Shown here: piece by piece, positions 1-12,400 of the stretch | Layout: each line of letters begins with the position of its first letter | How positions within the stretch are numbered: the stretch's first letter is position 1 | DNA from: Phlebopus portentosus | Taxonomy: Eukaryota; Basidiomycota; Agaricomycetes; Boletales; Boletinellaceae | Length of the DNA: 64,000 bases | NCBI GenBank assembly: GCA_037892935.1 | Contig: JAYXKI010000007.1 | Location: forward strand, 1,240,001 to 1,304,000 | Direction of reading: 5' to 3' | Translations under genes and position numbers: made by a program | Notes under the pieces: generated by a model | What the model was told of the DNA's origin: nothing | What the model saw: the letters and a program-made list of their open reading frames with translations, nothing else | Databases searched by the model: none

Positions 1-1474
1 CGAGTTCGTGCACCTCCTTGACATGCTTGGCAAATTCTTCTGCTGACAGGTTTGATGATGCCGTTCCAACCCCCGTGAAGTCTAAGGGGTGCATTCCCGT
101 ATTGACGAAGAAGGGAGATAGCTTCGTCGCTGAATGTTCACAGTTGTTGTATGCGAATTCTGCGAGAGCCAGCCAGTCCGCCCAGTCCGACTGCCGATGG
201 TTGACGTATAGCCGCAGGTATTGTTCTAGTTCCTGATTAACCCGCTCTGTCTGTCCGTCAGTTTGTGGGTGATACGCTGTCGATGGGTTGCCTTCAATGT
301 GGAGGAGCTTGTACAACTCCTTCATCATCTTTGCATCAAATTGCACCCCTCGGTTATGAATGATCTTCCGTGGTAGTCCATGTAATCGGAAGACGTGGTC
401 TCTGTAGATCCTAGCCATGCCTTCCGCCGTTAACTTTGTCGTTGTTGGAATTGCATGGATTTGTTTGCTAAAGCGATCGACCACTACGCAAATCGCATTG
501 AACCCATTCGATTCTGGCAACTCTCCGATTAGGTCAACCGTGACAATCTGCCATGGTGCCTCCGGCACCTCGTTAGGGTGCAAAACCTTTGCTCTCGTTG
601 TCCTTAGAGCCTTCGTCCGCTGACAACGATCACACCCCCGCACATACACCCGCACATCTGCACTCATCCTCGGCCACCAGTACCTGCGTGCTATCAGCTG
701 GATCGTCTTTGTTGCTCCTGGATGTCCTGCCAGGGTCGAGTCGTGGTGTTCCTTCATGACGTCCTCTCTGATGCTCGCTGGTACATATAGTCGGCGGCCC
801 TTTCTCCACATGTCCCCTCTCTTCTCGACGTCCTTTGGCCTCACTCCCTCGTCCTCTTGTCTCTGCGCTTCCACGACCTTTTCAATGAGTACTTCTCTTG
901 ACGTCTGAACCATTCCTCTAACCAGCCATTCCTTCTTGATGAAAGTCACATTCTCATTATCGCGCTCGCCCTTGTCATAATCCGCCCGGCGTGACAACAG
1001 ATCAGCTTTTCCCAACGTCTTTCCCGGTTTATGGACTAGCGTGAAATCGAACTCAGCTAAATCGAGTCGCCAACGAGCTTGTCGACGATTTAACTTCTGC
1101 GGCGATCGGAAGTACGTTAGATTTGCATGGTCTGTCCATACCTCAAAAGGTTGGTTAGCTCCCTGGAGATATTGTCACCATTCCTTTAGGGCTTGAACAA
1201 TGGCGAGCATTTCCTTGTCGTAAATCTCATAGTTTCGCTCTGCCTCTAGGAATGTTGACGACCGATAAGCGATCACCTTCCATTTACCGTCTTGTTTCTG
1301 GAGAAGGACTCCACCAGTCGCAAAGTCCGACGCATCTGCTTCTACACGGAAAGGGTCCTCGTTGTTGGGTATCGCTAACACGGGAGGACTACTCAAACGA
1401 CGCTTTAATTCTTCGAACGCTGCCTGTTCATCTTTGCCCCACTTCCATTCCACCAGCACCCAATCACAATACAT
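1..1474 (-). mobile_element. Decayed Ty3/gypsy retrotransposon pol fragment (RNase H + integrase)
   Basis: Read on the minus strand, 1474-1175 encodes the RNase H part of a Ty3/gypsy polyprotein (motifs ADASDFATGGVL and YEIYDKEMLAIVQALKEW). It is followed in the same frame by the tether, the HHCC zinc finger (about 770-610) and the integrase core (about 530-215, with VTVDLIGELP and HPQTDGQTERVNQELEQYLR). The reverse transcriptase is missing and the fragment leaves the window at base 1. Two lesions are visible: an in-frame TGA at 1175-1177 where a Trp codon is expected, and Asn (codon 353-355) in place of the second catalytic Asp of the integrase DDE triad, in the usual SDRG context. Both are G-to-A changes on the coding strand. 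The copy is not expected to be autonomous. Confidence 0.93.
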
Positions 1475-1802
1475 GTTGACTTATACAAACCTGGACACCA
1501 AGCAACTACAACTGGCACTCCAACGAAGGATATGGCAATACATTCGCGATGTTAGACTCCCAGGCAAAGCATGGCTAGTCACTCGAACGCAACTGCATCC
1601 CCCAGCAGAACTCATACAGTTCATGGTATGCATTGGACCATACTCTACACCAACCCGACATCTCAATACCGATGTGCGAGTTGTGCTTACACCCTTCGGA
1701 CCACAAGACAAACAGCGAAGAGTCACATATCGAGCTGCCTACATTGCACCAAGAGCTACAATACCACCTGGTGATGGAATTGACGTCATAGTGGAGCACT
1801 GA
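1473..1802 (+). CDS. Unrecognised 109-residue ORF abutting the gypsy fragment
   Basis: An ATG at 1473 opens 109 codons to a TGA, with a mixed, plausible amino-acid composition (for example PPAELIQFMVCIGPYSTPTR and VTYRAAYIAPRATIPPGDG). It begins at the point where similarity to gypsy pol stops and runs in the opposite direction. That suggests the tail of a second, nested element rather than a host gene. No family was recognised. There is no intron signal or neighbour that helps to assign a role. Confidence 0.25.
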   Translation: MLTYTNLDTKQLQLALQRRIWQYIRDVRLPGKAWLVTRTQLHPPAELIQFMVCIGPYSTPTRHLNTDVRVVLTPFGPQDKQRRVTYRAAYIAPRATIPPGDGIDVIVEH

Positions 1803-2012
1803 CAGTGGAGCTTTCCATACTGGAGCAGCACCTCTATTGTCTCAGTCAGCAACCCCACAGAATTCTGTCATAGTGGAGATACATTGGAGCAAAGTGGCAC
1901 TCAGTGGAGCAGAATGACGAAGGAAGTGATGTAATGGTGGAGAGAAGTGGAGCAAGGTGGAGCATGGTGGAGTAAAGTGGAGCATGGTGGAGTAAAGTGG
2001 AGAGAAGATGAG
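1788..2012. repeat. GTGGAG-rich short tandem repeat
   Basis: The hexamer GTGGAG or TGGAGC recurs more than a dozen times, loosely spaced at first. It then becomes a nearly perfect tandem of about 22 bp (AGTGGAGCATGGTGGAGTAA) at about 1955-2005. Purine-rich on the + strand, it lies just upstream of an LTR-like promoter region and could be the degenerate 3' end of a retroelement. Confidence 0.7.
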
Positions 2013-2339
2013 TAAGAAATAGGACGGAAAATGGATTATCTAGAAAGCATAAATAGCGTTAGAAGTAGGCCCTCTTTTCCCCATCTTTCGATCCTCTTTT
2101 GTATACATTGTTGCAATGGTTAACAGTGTATATTGTAGTTGTAAAAGATCCCTGATGTCTTGATGCTGTAAGTTCAATTCCGGCTGAAAATCTGTATTTT
2201 CATACATACAATGACCAGCCTTATTTTATAATTGTATCCATGTTGTATTATAGTAAGAACTATAGGTTATCATAGGGAGGACTGCGAGATATTACAATAG
2301 AATAACATTGCCCATCTATTCACTGACCTCTGCAGTCCT
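2013..2339 (+). other. Possible LTR remnant / non-coding
   Basis: The stretch carries a TATA-like CATAAATAG at about 2049, then a pyrimidine-rich initiator-like run, and an A/T-rich tail ending near TTTTCATACATACA at about 2205. This layout resembles the promoter, R and U5 part of a fungal gypsy LTR on the + strand. No second LTR copy is in the window, so the call is tentative. The rest, to 2339, shows no gene. Confidence 0.3.
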
Positions 2340-4544
2340 ACCACTGTCAGAATATTGTAATCAGAGCAACAACTGGTGAATGACCACACGTTACTTCACC
2401 ATAATCCGCACGCCAAATCGTGATCGTCTTGTCGTATGAGCCTGAGACTAGTCGCAAACCATCCGGCAAGAATACAGCACAAACAACAGCATCCGTATGA
2501 CCCAAATGAGGTTCACTTACAACGTTCCCAGTTTGAGCATCCTAGACTATGGTCAAGCAATCGTCAAAGCGGACGCGAAGCGACGTCTGTTCGGCGAGAA
2601 AGCAACACATGCGACACAATCTGCATGTCTTGGCAACATCCCTGGACTGACCACGGTGGTGCTAGCATCCCATATTCTGACGATCCCATCATTGGAACCT
2701 GACGCGATATATTTTCCATCTGGGGAAAATGTGACAGAATAAACATATGTCGATTGGCTTTCGTAGGAAGCAAGTCGTCCGCTTTTCGTATCCCAGATTA
2801 TGATCGTATTGTCTCTAAAGCCTGAAGCGAGTAGCTTAATGTCAGGAGAAGAGGCGACGGAGGTAACACTTTTTGTGTGTCCTTCTGGTAGCCCAAACAG
2901 AGCTCTTCCGTTTGCTACGTCCCAAATGATAATCATCCCATCGGAGCCCGAAGCGATCCACGTCCCGTCAGGAGACCAAGCAACAGAATTTATATGGGTG
3001 GCATACTTCTCCATTGGACCGAGAATCAAATCCCCATTCCAAGCATCCCATACTCTGAGTAAAAGAGCCCGACACGAAGGTTCGCCTTTTCCTTTTTCGA
3101 ACAACATAAACGCCCCAAGATGCAACATGTCCTGAAAATGGTTCGCTATTGTCGTGCTCTTTGCAGACCCTGCCATATCATATAACCAGAAGACGTTCTG
3201 TTTAGTTTGCGAAAACATCCATTTGATAATGCGGTTCCTAATCTCCACCCGGGTGTCAGGAAGCCAAACGGGACGGTCGAACGCGTCAAAATGACATGGG
3301 TTCAGCTGCTGATGTAGCACTGAGACGAAGGATGTGTAGAGGATCACGCCTGAATCAAGACCCTTCTTGAACTTGGCCAACTCTGTTGAAACTCTTCTAT
3401 CTTCTGAGAGCTGTCGACCTCGAGCGTTCGACCTATGGGAAACGACTATAGCTTGAAGAATAGAGAAGCGCTGATGGTTAGCTCACCGACGAAACCACGG
3501 CTCGTGTATTCACATTCACGAACAAAGATACAACGTTCGATAGTTTGCTTTCTGTAGGTCGTTGCAGTGTAACAGCTTTGTCTCGGAGTGTCTGGACATC
3601 CCGCACAAAATCAAAAGCTTTGTCCATAGTCCGAACGAATTGGTTGACATCGTTGTCGGCCTGGAAGACATTTAGCGTAGCCTGCAGGTCGATCATGGAT
3701 GAGCACAGCGTAGGACGTAATACTTCAAGTTAAAAATAAATGAAAAAAGAGAGATTTTCTCACCTTGTACAATATTGATGTCAACGACCATGCAATACTA
3801 AAGAACGGGTGAATCTCGGAAGTGTCAGTGTCGGTGACAAAGTACATTCCTCATGGTTATCCAGAGACTCAATTCGGATAGAGAGTCTATGACCTTTTCA
3901 AATCCCTCTAACTTTTGTAACAGCTCTCCGATGTTCTCACTCGAGTCGCCTGATCATCGATTGACTGAGAACTATAGATGCATTCGCTGACTGAACAATT
4001 TCGCGCCGTTGGACGTCCTGAGCCCCTCCTTTGATAACCGTATCGACCGCCCGTATTGTGTCTACGGCCCGGAATCGCAGCACAAAGCGGCCCGTGATCG
4101 TCGTTGCACGGAATGAAGATAAAACTGCAAGGCGAACAGAAAACAGGCTACGCTGAGTCAAGTGGAAGACTCAAGGATCGGACTCTTCATTACCTACACC
4201 CTCTGCAGAGTCTGCTAGCAAATCACCAAGTCTTATGTCGACACCGCCGCTACAGAGATCTTGTGACCAGGTTGAAGCATGTTTGACTTTTATTTCGAAC
4301 TTTTGAGTTTCTCCAGCCGCAGGGCTGGATGTCCTGAGTGAAAGGAGACTTGGTTCAACGAAATTCTGAATAGCACAGACAATGCAAGTTCCTCGTCCCA
4401 GACAGGAGTCCAGCTCCCCTTCGCTGCTCGTATTTTCTGAGTAACCTCACCGAGTTTCACTCCAACGTAAAGGTTCTGATCCTTGCGATGCAAAGTATGC
4501 TTCCACTGGAGCTCGTCGAGGCGAATTACTAGAAATGAGGCATT
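2340..4544 (-). pseudogene. C2-NACHT-WD40 NLR-type protein, broken
   Basis: On the minus strand an exon beginning at 4544 encodes a C2 domain (KDQNLYVGVKLGEVTQK, then GSWTPVWDEELAL). Further degenerate exons at about 4160-3937 and 3696-3478 look like the linker of basidiomycete NLR proteins. A longer exon (about 3380-2553) carries the pre-NACHT segment and a P-loop (FWLYDMAGSAKSTTIANHF), then jumps directly into WD40 repeats (SVAWSPDGTWIASGSDG, SVTFSPDGKYIASGSNDG). The rest of the NACHT ATPase is missing, and the Walker A glycine before Lys is Ala. Near 2553 the frame breaks: one WD repeat has a TAG where the conserved Trp of the WD motif is expected, and a last repeat continues in another frame to about 2340. 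Intact relatives are fungal STAND immune-type receptors; this copy cannot be functional. Confidence 0.85.
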
Positions 4545-5230
4545 CTAGGATGCCAAGGCTCAGGACATATGCAAGGACGAGTCTCGCAAGCTGTAATGAG
4601 TGGACATGAGGGTGAGAAGAGAAGGACTTATTCATGGCCCAAGTCCAGCGGCTCCTTGTATACGCTTTTCAAGGCAGGATGAGCGAGAAGCTGATGCATC
4701 GATAGATGCTGGTACAAAATTAGACAGATACCAAGAGTTCAGGATATCAGTCGGTGGATTAGTCATCTGATGGTCAGTGTCCTTGTCTCTTGATGTCTAC
4801 TTCAGTCGTTTTAATGCGTCGACGGTCAAAGTTGAGGAGGTTGAGTCGGTGCGCGAGCCTGTGGATGGGGAATGAAAAGAGAGGCCTAGGAGTCCAGCAG
4901 TTATTACCTATTTGTTTGTATATAGGTCGTGGGAAATCGAAAACAAGACAAAATAACGCAATTTTATCACTTCCGCAGTACTCGCATGGGCAAGCCGAGA
5001 ATAACATTGCATGCGGGTAAGCTGAAACCTTCGATAGGGAATCATTTGAAGTATGTCTCGCGATAATTTGCGAGGAAGGTAATACTGGTGGCTGACGGAG
5101 TTTGCGGAAGGCTGACGGTTGCCGCCAGCAGAGTTCGAGAAAGGTTTATTGCAATGCACACGATGTCTTTCCATCCTCACGTTCTTTACTGCTTGAGCCA
5201 CCATTTTTCTCTTCTGTTTGTTGTGTAACG
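4545..5230. other. Intergenic, nothing recognised
   Basis: Only short incidental ORFs occur. The last 200 bases are the likely promoter and 5' UTR of the gene starting at 5231, including a pyrimidine-rich stretch before the ATG. Confidence 0.5.
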
Positions 5231-6346
5231 ATGCGCTTAGATTTAGAGGCCAACAAGTCCGACTCGGACGACATCACCATGACCAGTGTAACAGGCCGTC
5301 CAGTCTATTCCACATCCAGCACGAAAGAAAAGATTATTGCATGTATGTTTTCTGGTCATTCATTCCCCTCTTTTTGTGCTGATATAAGAATGTTAGACTC
5401 TTCTATTGCGTTCGGCGTCATTGGTTTCGCAATCTTCCTTTACTTCTACCTCGCACCGCTCTTCACAGCTCGTAGAAACGCAAAGTCTGCAGGGAAACGT
5501 CGCATGCTCTTGAAGCCTTTTTTATCGAGTGACAGGAAGTTGCACGGTCTTGATGCTAGCTGCTCATTCTATAGCAACGACTCAAATGACTACGAGCCGC
5601 TCTTGCCTCGGAGGATCGTTCCAAAGGATTCTGTCACAAGGAACAGAGCTGGGCAAGCTACTGCGCCTATCGATCTAAATCCGATCTTGTCTCGTCTTTC
5701 ATCTTCTCGACCTGAACCAAGTTCCAGTCCTTTCACTGATCACAATGCCTCTCGTGGCGAGTTCTTAACCTCTACTCCTCCAAGAGGGTCTTCCGCTGTC
5801 ATTGCTTCATCTCCTGCGATTTTGTCTGACTCAATGTCATTCACATTCGTCATTTCCAATTCTGAGGACTCCTTGAATGCTAAAACTCCGATCTCTTCGC
5901 CGAAATTTACTCCACTTCAGGCCCAGAGCAACATTCTTCCACCTCTGAACACACCTTCGTCTTCCCGTTCTAGAAGTGGGTCGATTCCTCCGCGATCCAG
6001 CTCCTTGAGGACGGTCATATCTGCAGATTCTAATTTCTCGGCCAATGCAGAAGCAGGAAGCTCGGAGGCAATGCCTATTGTTCACGAGGACAATACCTGT
6101 GATGACTCGCCCGTGTATGCCGACGTCATTCTTCCTCGGTACCTACGGGATAGCATGAGGTCTTCTTATAGATCCCATGATCCAGAAAAGATAGAAACTT
6201 GTCCGAAGGTTCAGTCTTTGCACGTTCCCGACACGGTGTTGGCGCGGGCATCAAGCTACACTCGCGTACTTGTTGGTAGTTCTGCTCCTAAATCGGGAAA
6301 ACCTGCAGGCATGGAGCTTCAATTCGAGATGGTAAAGCAAGTGTAA
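5231..6346 (+). CDS. Serine-rich single-pass membrane protein, unknown function
   Basis: ATG at 5231 was chosen because the frame upstream has no better start. A 54-nt intron is likely at 5343-5396 (GTATGT...TTAG); it keeps the frame and removes a segment that would otherwise precede the hydrophobic helix. The product is then about 353 residues. It has a short acidic N-terminus, one transmembrane helix at about residues 41-60 (SSIAFGVIGFAIFLYFYLAP) followed by basic residues, and a long Ser/Pro-rich, probably disordered C-terminal region with no recognised domain. The topology suggests a C-terminal cytoplasmic tail by the positive-inside rule. No homologue was recognised. Confidence 0.7.
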   Translation: MRLDLEANKSDSDDITMTSVTGRPVYSTSSTKEKIIACMFSGHSFPSFCADIRMLDSSIAFGVIGFAIFLYFYLAPLFTARRNAKSAGKRRMLLKPFLSSDRKLHGLDASCSFYSNDSNDYEPLLPRRIVPKDSVTRNRAGQATAPIDLNPILSRLSSSRPEPSSSPFTDHNASRGEFLTSTPPRGSSAVIASSPAILSDSMSFTFVISNSEDSLNAKTPISSPKFTPLQAQSNILPPLNTPSSSRSRSGSIPPRSSSLRTVISADSNFSANAEAGSSEAMPIVHEDNTCDDSPVYADVILPRYLRDSMRSSYRSHDPEKIETCPKVQSLHVPDTVLARASSYTRVLVGSSAPKSGKPAGMELQFEMVKQV

Positions 6347-6492
6347 GCCGATTCTATCATGTAAAGTCTTGTAAACATTGTTCTGTCGCTACTTCGCATT
6401 GTACTCTATACAAATAGCCACTCCTTCAATCACAAATCGTTCCTTCTAATCATCGCAGTCGTGAAGCAACTGTTTTATACAGGCAAAGCTCT

Positions 6493-9400
6493 TCAAGGCA
6501 CACCGGCCATTCGTTTTAACATAGCGAATTCTTCCTTGCCTGCTGCCTTGCACAGAGCATAGAAACGAGATGAAGGGTTTGATAGTAATGCCGCCGGGCG
6601 GTCGTATTCAACGATTCGCCCTTGGGCAAGGAGCATCACCTGGACAGGTATTGAGGTCAGCCCATCACCATGCATAGAAATTGTGAACCAACTCTGTTAT
6701 AATCAATAACCGTCCGTAACCGGTGAGCAATAGTCAAAATGGTCGACTCGGCAAATTCACTAAGAAGCAATTTTAAGGGCAGGAAAGCAGAAGTTTCAGA
6801 GTCGATACATACTTTCTAATGGTCCTCTGAATCAGCTCGTCAGTCGCATAATCGACGCTGTGGGCCACCAGGTTAATAATGAACAGAGGAGACCGTACAA
6901 TAGTGCACACCTAGCCGTGGCTTCATCCATCACTAATACCCTGGATCGCTTTAGAATAGCACGGGCCATACACAAAAGTTGTTTCTGCCTGATGACGTCT
7001 TCTGAGCACACAATTGTTTCGAAAGTGGAAAGGTGCGCACCCCGTGGAGAAGTTCTCGCCTCCTTCTGAAACAGGAGCGTCAAGATGGCGAAATACGTTT
7101 ACATTAGTCTCGTCATCCTCGACGTCTTGGTCGGAAGAAGGTATTAAATGGACACGGCGCAGAGCTCCGAACTGAGCAAGTAGATCGAACATCGTCAGAC
7201 TAAGCATTCAGTGTCACTGTGAAGGGAGAAACTAACGATCTCCGCATCGTCATATTCATTGAATATATCCAACGTAGAACGCAAGGTTCCACTTAAAATT
7301 GTGGGATCCTCTATGATAATAATAAACGACGAGATCTTCATCTGAGTTAATGGACGTACGAGGGATAACAGTTAACCTGCTCCTGAGGTCAGTCAAGCCG
7401 ATCTTAGTAATATCAATCCCGTCCACGAGGATTCTTCCTTCTATCGGCTCTACAAACCGGAAGAAGGACAAAGCCAAAGTACTCTTCCCGCTGCCTGACA
7501 TAATACCCTATCAGGTAACCGACAGCGAGATGAGCGCCGAGTACTGACCTGTGCGACCAAGGATTCCAACCTTCTCTCCTGGTTCTACCTTGAAGCAGAG
7601 ATCATGAAGAACATTCGGGAGCTCGGGCTGTGATCAAAGCCAATCAGCCGGGCGTACAGAAAAAATGCCAACGGTAACGTACGGCGTATCGAATGTAAAG
7701 GTGCTCGACTTCAATTTCCCCTTGAGGCGAGGGTTAATCAAGGTTCTCCGAACACATGTGAAATTTGCACTACCTTTGGAAGGCCATGAAGCAGGTGGCC
7801 TAGGCTCAACAATCTCAGGTCCTTCTCTGGGCAGCTCCGAATACTCCTTGACTCGTTCTACTGCCACCTAGTTTTCGGTTGGTTATACTGGAGCTTCCCA
7901 TGGAGCTTCTGAAGGGAAGTTATTTACCATTGACTGCTCCAAGCCGACGAATCGGCGAACCTAACGAAAGGATGTCGAACGACAAAGAATGCTCCAAACG
8001 TAAAAATCTAACTCACCATGAATAGAAGCTACAAGGAGCAATGTGTTAGCGGAAGACAAAGACGCGACCGGAGAACAGCTTACATCGTTTGTTACTGTCG
8101 AGGCAAATGCCAAAGTGAAACCAGCAAGACTAGCGGTGATATTCGGGTTTATGAGAGCCACGACTCCGGTAGCTCCGACAATTGCACTACTGAGTAAGTT
8201 GAATCGTGTTGACACCCAACGATTCACTAAAAGAGCATAAATTGACTCTGTGGAATGTACAATGAAAATGGTACTTACCACCCCACAGCCAGTAGTACGG
8301 ATTGGTATTCTGAAACGTTGATCAGATCATGCATCGGTAAGTACATAACGTTGTTACTTACTGTGTCAACACATCGGAGCATGTCTCGCATAAACTTCGT
8401 ACCTGCGCCAAAGGCACGGATAATCGGAACTCCAGATATAGTCTCGCCATAGATGGAATAAAGTGGCGATCGAGACACAGAATCTGAGAAGCAATGAAAT
8501 TTTAACAGGTTCATCGAGATCTATGGTACTTACCAAGTCTCCTCATATCGCGACTACACTGTCCGTAGACTTTTGCGACTGAAGTCACATGGTCAGCGAT
8601 AGCCGATCAAGTCTCCAATATCACTTTTACCGTTGTAGTACAGAACGCCGAGAATGAGCGCGGCGACGAAAAATACTGGCCCGCCGACAATGGTGATCGT
8701 AACGAATGTTGTGAGGGCGGACATAAAGTAGAAGACGCTTCGTCCAAAGTTGTCAGACAATGAACTATCAATACCTGTGGACAATGTAAACGGAGATCCA
8801 AGTAAAAATAACTCTTTACCTTCAAAGTCTTTTCCAAAGCGATTCATCAAGCGGCCACGCGAGACAGTTTCGTGGAATCGTATCTCTGCAAATAGAACCG
8901 CCTCGAGCAATCCTATTCATGTATGAATATCAGTATGCCTCTGCTCAGAAGATGAATACGAACTCTTATAAAGAATGGTCGAAGCATGAATAGATCCTTG
9001 GTCTACGAAGGAGTAAATCTCTGAAATATATTCTGAGCAAGTTCTGAACCCACATAGAACGAACCAGCGGAACGTTGAGACAATTAGTCCTACAAGCATG
9101 TCAGAATTCACTAGTCGTAAAGCAACAGACATGCTAACGAACCGAGGAAGGTTATCTATGCATTTAATCCTTAGCATGTACCTCAAGTTGAGCTATAAGG
9201 CACTTACCAAAGCGTATACCAAGATATAATAGAGTGGCCCTCGGACATCTCTATGACTTCCTGCTAATCCAGACCAATAGCTGTACCAGCAGGCGTCAAC
9301 GATTTATAGAGGCTGAGATGTATATGACCTTACCTTAACCAACCGTTCTCAAACACAGGACTCGCTGAAGCCAGGAGGATGGAGAGCACGAAAACGACCC

Positions 9401-12400
9401 AATATATATTGCTACCAACAGCAGAGAAGTACGTTTTCCAAATATCTTTGCCAATTCGACCAACTGCACGCTTTTCTTCCTCGATCAACTTGCGCGGCGT
9501 CCTTTTCTCCTGTGCTTTAGGTTCCGGCATGCTTGCATTTGAAACAGCACCTAACGTCGACGAGGCTTCTGAATCCGACGGGCTTTCATCTTCTGGAGAA
9601 ACCACAGAGGCGGCAGATGATGCAGCCCGGGATGGTAAATCTTCTATTCTCTTCTCTTCACGCTCTTGCTCTTCTCCGGCCTTGGCCTCTAGTTCGCCGA
9701 TCTGCTTGGACTGGACAAGCCCTGCCATAACACCAGAAGCTTTGAAGTTCTCAGGGTGCCCGGAAAATGCAAGCCTTCCGTTTTCCAGGGCCACGACGTA
9801 ACTCGCACCTGGTGCGCAGAGCTGCACATGGTGTGAAACGAGAATTAATGTTCTGCCTTTCATGAGGTCACCCTTGAGGCACTCATGGTACAGATGATGG
9901 GCGGTATGAGCGTCGACTAGATAGGAACGTAAGTAAATGTCGTTGGTCGGAGAAGGTCATAGGACTAGCCTGCGGAGATGACATCATCGAGGAGAAGAAC
10001 CGAAGCCCGTGAATAAACAGCACGAGCGAGAGACACTACAGGCATTGTCAACAGAGTATGAATAAACAAACTTCTCAAATGGTCACCTCTTGCTTTCTGA
10101 CCTCCGGATAAATTAACCTGCAATAGTTTTTAAGCCAACGGGTATTCGCATAAATGATAGGCACGTACACCGCGCTCGCCGATCTCCGACTCATCACCAT
10201 CCTCAAGAATCGTGAAGTCACTTATGAGTGCGCACGCCTGGGTGCGACAGTTAAATTTCAAACCTTGACTAAGGTATAGGATAGATAAACTGACCTCCAG
10301 AACCTTCTGATACCTCTCCGCAACGTACGGAAGATTGAATAAAATGTTTTCTGGTAGAAACCATCTTCAGTCCGGCTTTCCTCAGCAAGAAAAACATCAA
10401 GCTCATACCTCTGATTGTAGCATTTCGTAGCCAAGCGGACTATGCGAGCAGTCATTCTTGAGCACTCCCTACAAGGAAAATCAAACTCCATACCTGTGGC
10501 ACATATGCACACACGCCGGGGACTATCCAATCCTTCTCGGAAGGGACAATGTTCGTAAATGATGCCATGATATTCGGAGGAGAGCGGGGGGAGCTAATTT
10601 GCCCCGCAAGCAAATCTGCCTCGCCCAGGAGGGCTGTACGCAGTGTCACGATGCCACTCAAGGAACACATAACTGGGACATACCAAGTAACAGCAGCGTC
10701 TTTCCAGAGCCAAGTTTACCACAGATGAGCGACATCTCTCCAACCGGAAACTCTAGAGTAAGATCGATCAGAGAGAACTTGCGTCTCGGAGTCGATGCCA
10801 CGGAAGGCGTGGCACTTTCTGTGCCCAGTCTGTCTTGTGGCCATGTAACCGTCGCTGACTGTAGTACAATCGGACGTTGTGTCCCATCGAGAGGCTCTGC
10901 GGGTGTTACTTCCGCAGTTCCGAGGTACTTCTCGATCCGTCGAAGAGAGACGAAGCTTTGAAGCATGTTGATCAACGTCTCCGGCAGTGCGTTCAGAGCG
11001 AACTTGAGCTCCGAGAAAACTTTTAAAAGGCATGGACGTGAGTTATCTTGATGATAGATGAAGCTACCTTTAACTTACTAGCAATCTACAACCAAAGACA
11101 GGTTAGCTAGTCGTTAAGACGAAAATAGTGAACTGTCGTACAGATGTGAAAGCACGGGACGGAGTGAGAGTCTGGTGACGGATGACTGTGAAGTGCCAGA
11201 AAGAAACAAGCGTCACAAGCAGAGGCGAGGCGCTCCTGAACACAAAAAGAAAATCAATCACGGTCTCACCATGAAGATCCGCGAAACGTACCAAATACTG
11301 TTGAAAAGCGTCTGAAGACCATTATCAGTATGATTAATGACACAAGCAGGAACCTCAGCAAACACACCTCAATGATGTAGTTTAAGCGTTGGTACTTCAG
11401 CTCCTTTTCACGAATCTTCAGGACACGGGCCTCAAAGCTCCGCTCCCAAGCCATGAACTAGATGAACAGAGTAAAGCTATCAGGTTGCAAGTCCAGAGGA
11501 AACGCAAGCGCCGACCTTCAGCATTTTGATAGCGCCGAGAACCTTGCAATTTACGCTGTTTAGTATGGATTTCAGCGACGGAAGATAGTACAATCATACC
11601 TCGTTCGTAAGCGCTACACGCTCGTCACGAGCTTTCATGAGATTATCTTGAGCAACCACTACTACTTTGCTTGCATAGTGGTTCAAGGGTAAGAATAAGC
11701 ACGTAGCGGCCAGTCCGATGAAGCTCGAGACGCCTGAAAATGAGCGTCAAGGGCAAAGACGACATATCCTGGATTGCGTGATTAACTAACCGAGAAGCTT
11801 GTAGAGGAAAATCGTGCCGATTGCAATCTCAATCGGCGAGTCTGTTCAGTCGTAAGAGTTAACTGCTAAACATTGTCTTATTTATATAGATAACCACGTA
11901 CCGATCAATGCGGGGAAATGCCACGCAAACTCGTTGACGCGGTCCACATCCGTAGTCATCAGCGTCATGATCTGCGCCTTGCTCGAGAACTCTCCTTCGT
12001 CCTTCTTCTCTTTATCCGATGTCTTGTCGTCCTTTGATTCGGAACTTGTCCCTGCTGAGGACGCAATGTCCTTACGGACAAGGGTCTTCGCGAACAGGAT
12101 AGTGTTGAGCTGTACGCGAATAGAGACTTGAAGGCTTGTTGTTGAGATGGACCATAGCTGACCGGTGACGAGGTATGTGAGCGCATTGAAACCGAACAGA
12201 CCTGCACAGTAGACCCAGCCCCAAGCTGGGTTCTTCCGCTCCGGGTCTGTTTCGAGGTAATGGATGAGACGTTGCAAGAAGAGTGCGGGCGTGTAAAATA
12301 GTACGGCTGAGACGACCACGAGTGCGGTCTGGGCGATCAACGTTTGGCTATTGACGCGTATGATACGGTATCCTAAGTTCCACCCTGACCCCGGACGAGC

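Noticed and set aside
2160..2190. B-box-like GTTCAATTCCGG as a tRNA or SINE promoter
   Set aside because: No A box at the right distance, and the position fits an LTR tail better.
5102..5230. Longer 5' coding region of the membrane protein
   Set aside because: The extended frame begins at TTG, not ATG; the first ATG in a sensible context is 5231.
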